Below, piece by piece: positions 62,229 to 64,000 of a DNA stretch of 64,000 nucleotides. The notes under the pieces are model-generated. The model ran no database searches, was not told the DNA's origin, and was given only the letters and a program-made list of their open reading frames with translations. The stretch is from Bombus terrestris. Taxonomy: Eukaryota; Arthropoda; Insecta; Hymenoptera; Apidae. The first letter of the stretch is position 1; the number at the start of each line of letters is the position of its first letter. The DNA lies in the NCBI RefSeq assembly GCF_910591885.1, contig NW_025963551.1:1054001-1118000 (forward strand). Reading direction: 5' to 3'. The position numbers were made by a program, and so were the translations under genes.

Positions 62229-64000
62229 ATAGCTTGGAAATTGTGATCGTTGCTCGCTCGCCCCGCTCGCTCGTAAAAATCTAGTCCAACCTCACAACCG
62301 ATCCGACACGTTCCCAAACTTGAAATAAGTCGCCTCCTCATTGAATGACGAACGCAAGAGGGATTGGTTTTATGTTAGGCTACAGTTTTCGAGCGAGAAC
62401 GGCGAGCGAGGGACGCGTAAAGGTGTGTCATTATCCAACGGTTTGGCACATGGGGACATTGAAATATTCGCACCAGCCCGAGGAGCCTGAAGTCTTTATC
62501 CCATTGCCTACTGACAAAAGTTTAGAGTTTATCAACAGTTTCACTTAAATAGTACTATTTCCACATAGTAAAGTGCAATGTGATGTCAGAAGTGCCTGAC
62601 AATATTACGTAATATCACGAAATATATGCAAGGCAATATGAGGTATATGTATAGTTTGGAAATTGTGATCGTTGCTCGCTCGCTCCGCTCGCTCGTAAAA
62701 ATTTAGTCCAATCTCACACCCGATCCGACACGTTCGCAAATTTGAAATAAGTCGCTTCCACATCGAATGACGAACGCAAGAGGGATTGGTTTTATGTTGG
62801 GCTATAGTTCTTGAGCGAGCACAGCGAGCGAGGGACGCGTAAAGGTGTGCCACAATCAAACGGTTTGGCACATGGGGACATTGAAATACTCGCACCAAAC
62901 CGAAGAGCTGGAAGTCTTTATCCTATTGCCTACTGACAAAAGTTTTCAGTTTATCAATCGTTTCACATAAATAGCAATATTTCCCCATGGTACAGTGCAA
63001 CATGAGGTCCGAAATCGCTGACAAAATTAGTAATAACACGACATATATGCAAGGCAATATAAGGTATATGTATAGCTTGGAAATTGTGATCGTTACTCGC
63101 TCGCTCCGCTCGCTCGTAAAAATTTAGTCCAATCTCACATCCGATCCGACACGTTCGCAAATTTGAAATAAGTCGCCTCCACAGCGAATGACGAACGCAA
63201 GAGGGATTGGTTTTAGGTTGGGCTATAGTTTTCGAGCGAGCACGGCGAGCGAGGGACGCGTAAAGGTGTGTCACAATCCAACGGTTTGGCACATGGGGCA
63301 TTGAAATATTCGCACCAGCCCTAGGAGCCGGAAGTCCTTATCCTATTGCCTACTGACAAATGTTTTCAGTTTATCAATAGTTCCACATAAATAGTACTAT
63401 TTCCACATAGTAAAGTGCAATGTGATGTCCGAAATGGCTGACGAAATTAGGTAATAACACGAAATATATGCAAGGCAATATAAGTTACATGTATAGCTTG
63501 GAAATTGTGATCGTTGCTCGCTCGCTCCGCTCGCTCGTAAAAAGCTAGTCCAACCTCACACCCGATCCGACACGTTCGCAAATTTGAAATAAGTCGCCTC
63601 CACATCGAATGACGAACGCAAGAGGGATTGGTTTTATGTTAGGCTATAGTTCTTGAGCGAGCACAGCGAGCGAGAGACGCGTAAAGGTGTGCCACAATCC
63701 AACGGTTTGGCACATGGGGACATTGAAATACTCGCACCAACCCGAAGAGCTGGAAGTCTTTATCCTATTGCCTATTGACAAAAGTTTTCAGTTTATCAAT
63801 AGTTTCACATAAATAGCAATATTTCCCCATAGTACAGTGCAACATGAGGTCCGAAATCGCTGACAAAATTACGTAATAACACGACATATATACAAGGCAA
63901 TATAAGGTATATGTATAGCTTGGAAATTGTGATCGTTGTGCGCTCGCTGCGCTCGCTCGTAAAAATCTAGTCCAACCTCACAACTGTTCCGACACGTTAC
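62229..64000 (+). repeat. Terminal five-monomer block, second copy, cut by the window edge
   Basis: This repeats 60,120-61,891 with one difference noticed: GAGCTGGAAG near 63,749 against GAGCTCGAAG near 61,640. It includes the same one-base loss in GGGGCATTG and the same arm at 63,940-63,959. It stops in mid-monomer at base 64,000, so further copies may follow. It is the least diverged duplication in the window. Confidence 0.88.

Larger units (their letters stand above)
1..64000 (+). repeat. Satellite array, ~422-bp monomer, ~152 head-to-tail copies
   Basis: The same 421-423 bp unit recurs across the whole window without interruption or inversion. Phase anchors (the ATG or ATA before CGAACG) lie at 399, 2511, 2933, 5045, 5467, 8001, 10535, 20242, 26556, 32869, 42111, 47173, 52242, 60236 and 62345, and every spacing is close to a whole multiple of 422. 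A monomer reads in order: TTTTAGGTTAGGCTATAG-like lead, GAGC-rich left arm, GACGCGTAAAGG, small dyad around CCAACGGTTTGG, CATTGAAATATTCGCACC, GACAAAAGTTT, ACATAAATAG, TCCGAAATCGCTGAC, an AT-rich stretch with ATATATGCAAGGCAATATA, GCTTGGAAATTG, GCTC-rich right arm, TCTAGTCCAACCTCAC, CGATCCGACACG and AAATAAGTCGCCTCC. No gene or mobile-element insertion is visible. The first and last monomers are cut by the window edges. The family was not matched to any named satellite. Confidence 0.98.
22628..64000 (+). repeat. Family B part of the satellite array
   Basis: About 98 monomers carry family B marks: TTGTGATCGTTG before the right arm, TCGTAAAAATCTAG or TCGTAAAAATTTAG after it, GACAAAATTAGGTAATAACACGA in the middle, GTACTATTTCCACATAGTAAAGTGCAATGTG in place of the A version, and GAATGACGAACGC at the phase point. 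Subtypes are defined by blocks such as GGATCCGGAAGG, TGACATTGGAATATTC, AGGCGATGGACACG and TTTTATGTTAGG. Neighbouring monomers usually differ more from each other than from copies several kilobases away, so the region is a mosaic of reused cassettes. No gene is present. Confidence 0.93.

Noticed and set aside
1..64000. CRISPR array
   Set aside because: The repeat unit is about 422 bp and contiguous. There are no short repeats separated by unique spacers and no cas genes.

Overview
The window is one uninterrupted eukaryotic satellite-DNA array. A monomer of about 422 bp is repeated head to tail, always in the same orientation, from the first base to the last. Counting the phase anchors from position 399 to position 62345 gives 147 monomers; with the partial ends the window holds about 152. 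Both edges fall inside a monomer, so the array continues on both sides. I see no protein-coding gene, tRNA, rRNA, transposon, CRISPR array or unique spacer anywhere. The many short open frames are repeated shadows of the monomer on both strands.

The organism cannot be named from this sequence. Four observations bear on it: the long pure satellite array, a CpG content that looks undepleted (about 24 CpG in a typical family B monomer, counted by eye), a TTAGGTTAGG motif in many monomers, and the lack of any bacterial gene. Together they fit an invertebrate, perhaps an arthropod, better than a vertebrate or plant. This is a weak inference.

Layout: (1) positions 1 to about 19,250 are family A. 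Four interleaved monomer subtypes (A1 to A4 here) occur in no single fixed order. Three local multi-monomer duplications are visible, with periods of 2,534 bp (6 monomers), 2,109 bp (5) and 1,266 bp (3). (2) About 19,249-22,627 is the border between families A and B. The border lies inside a 1,689-bp four-monomer block that is itself duplicated in tandem, so the array goes A, B, A, B. (3) 22,628-64,000 is family B. It is a patchwork of monomer subtypes and two- to three-monomer cassettes (P-Q-R and X-Y-Z here) reused at distances of 2 to 25 kb. The last block, from about 60,120 to the end, has a 2,109-bp period with only one difference noticed in about 1.8 kb, so it looks very young.

Each monomer carries two GAGC/GCTC-rich arms that are near-perfect inverted repeats of each other, about 264 bp apart inside the monomer and about 120 bp apart across the monomer junction. 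It also carries a small hairpin-capable dyad, which in two monomers shows a paired, pairing-preserving change. Shared indels (a 13-bp deletion, a 1-bp deletion, a 4-bp insertion) act as lineage markers. They suggest growth by unequal exchange, segmental duplication and conversion-like patching, not by amplification of one fixed higher-order unit. The function, if any (centromeric, subtelomeric or other heterochromatin), cannot be decided from the window.
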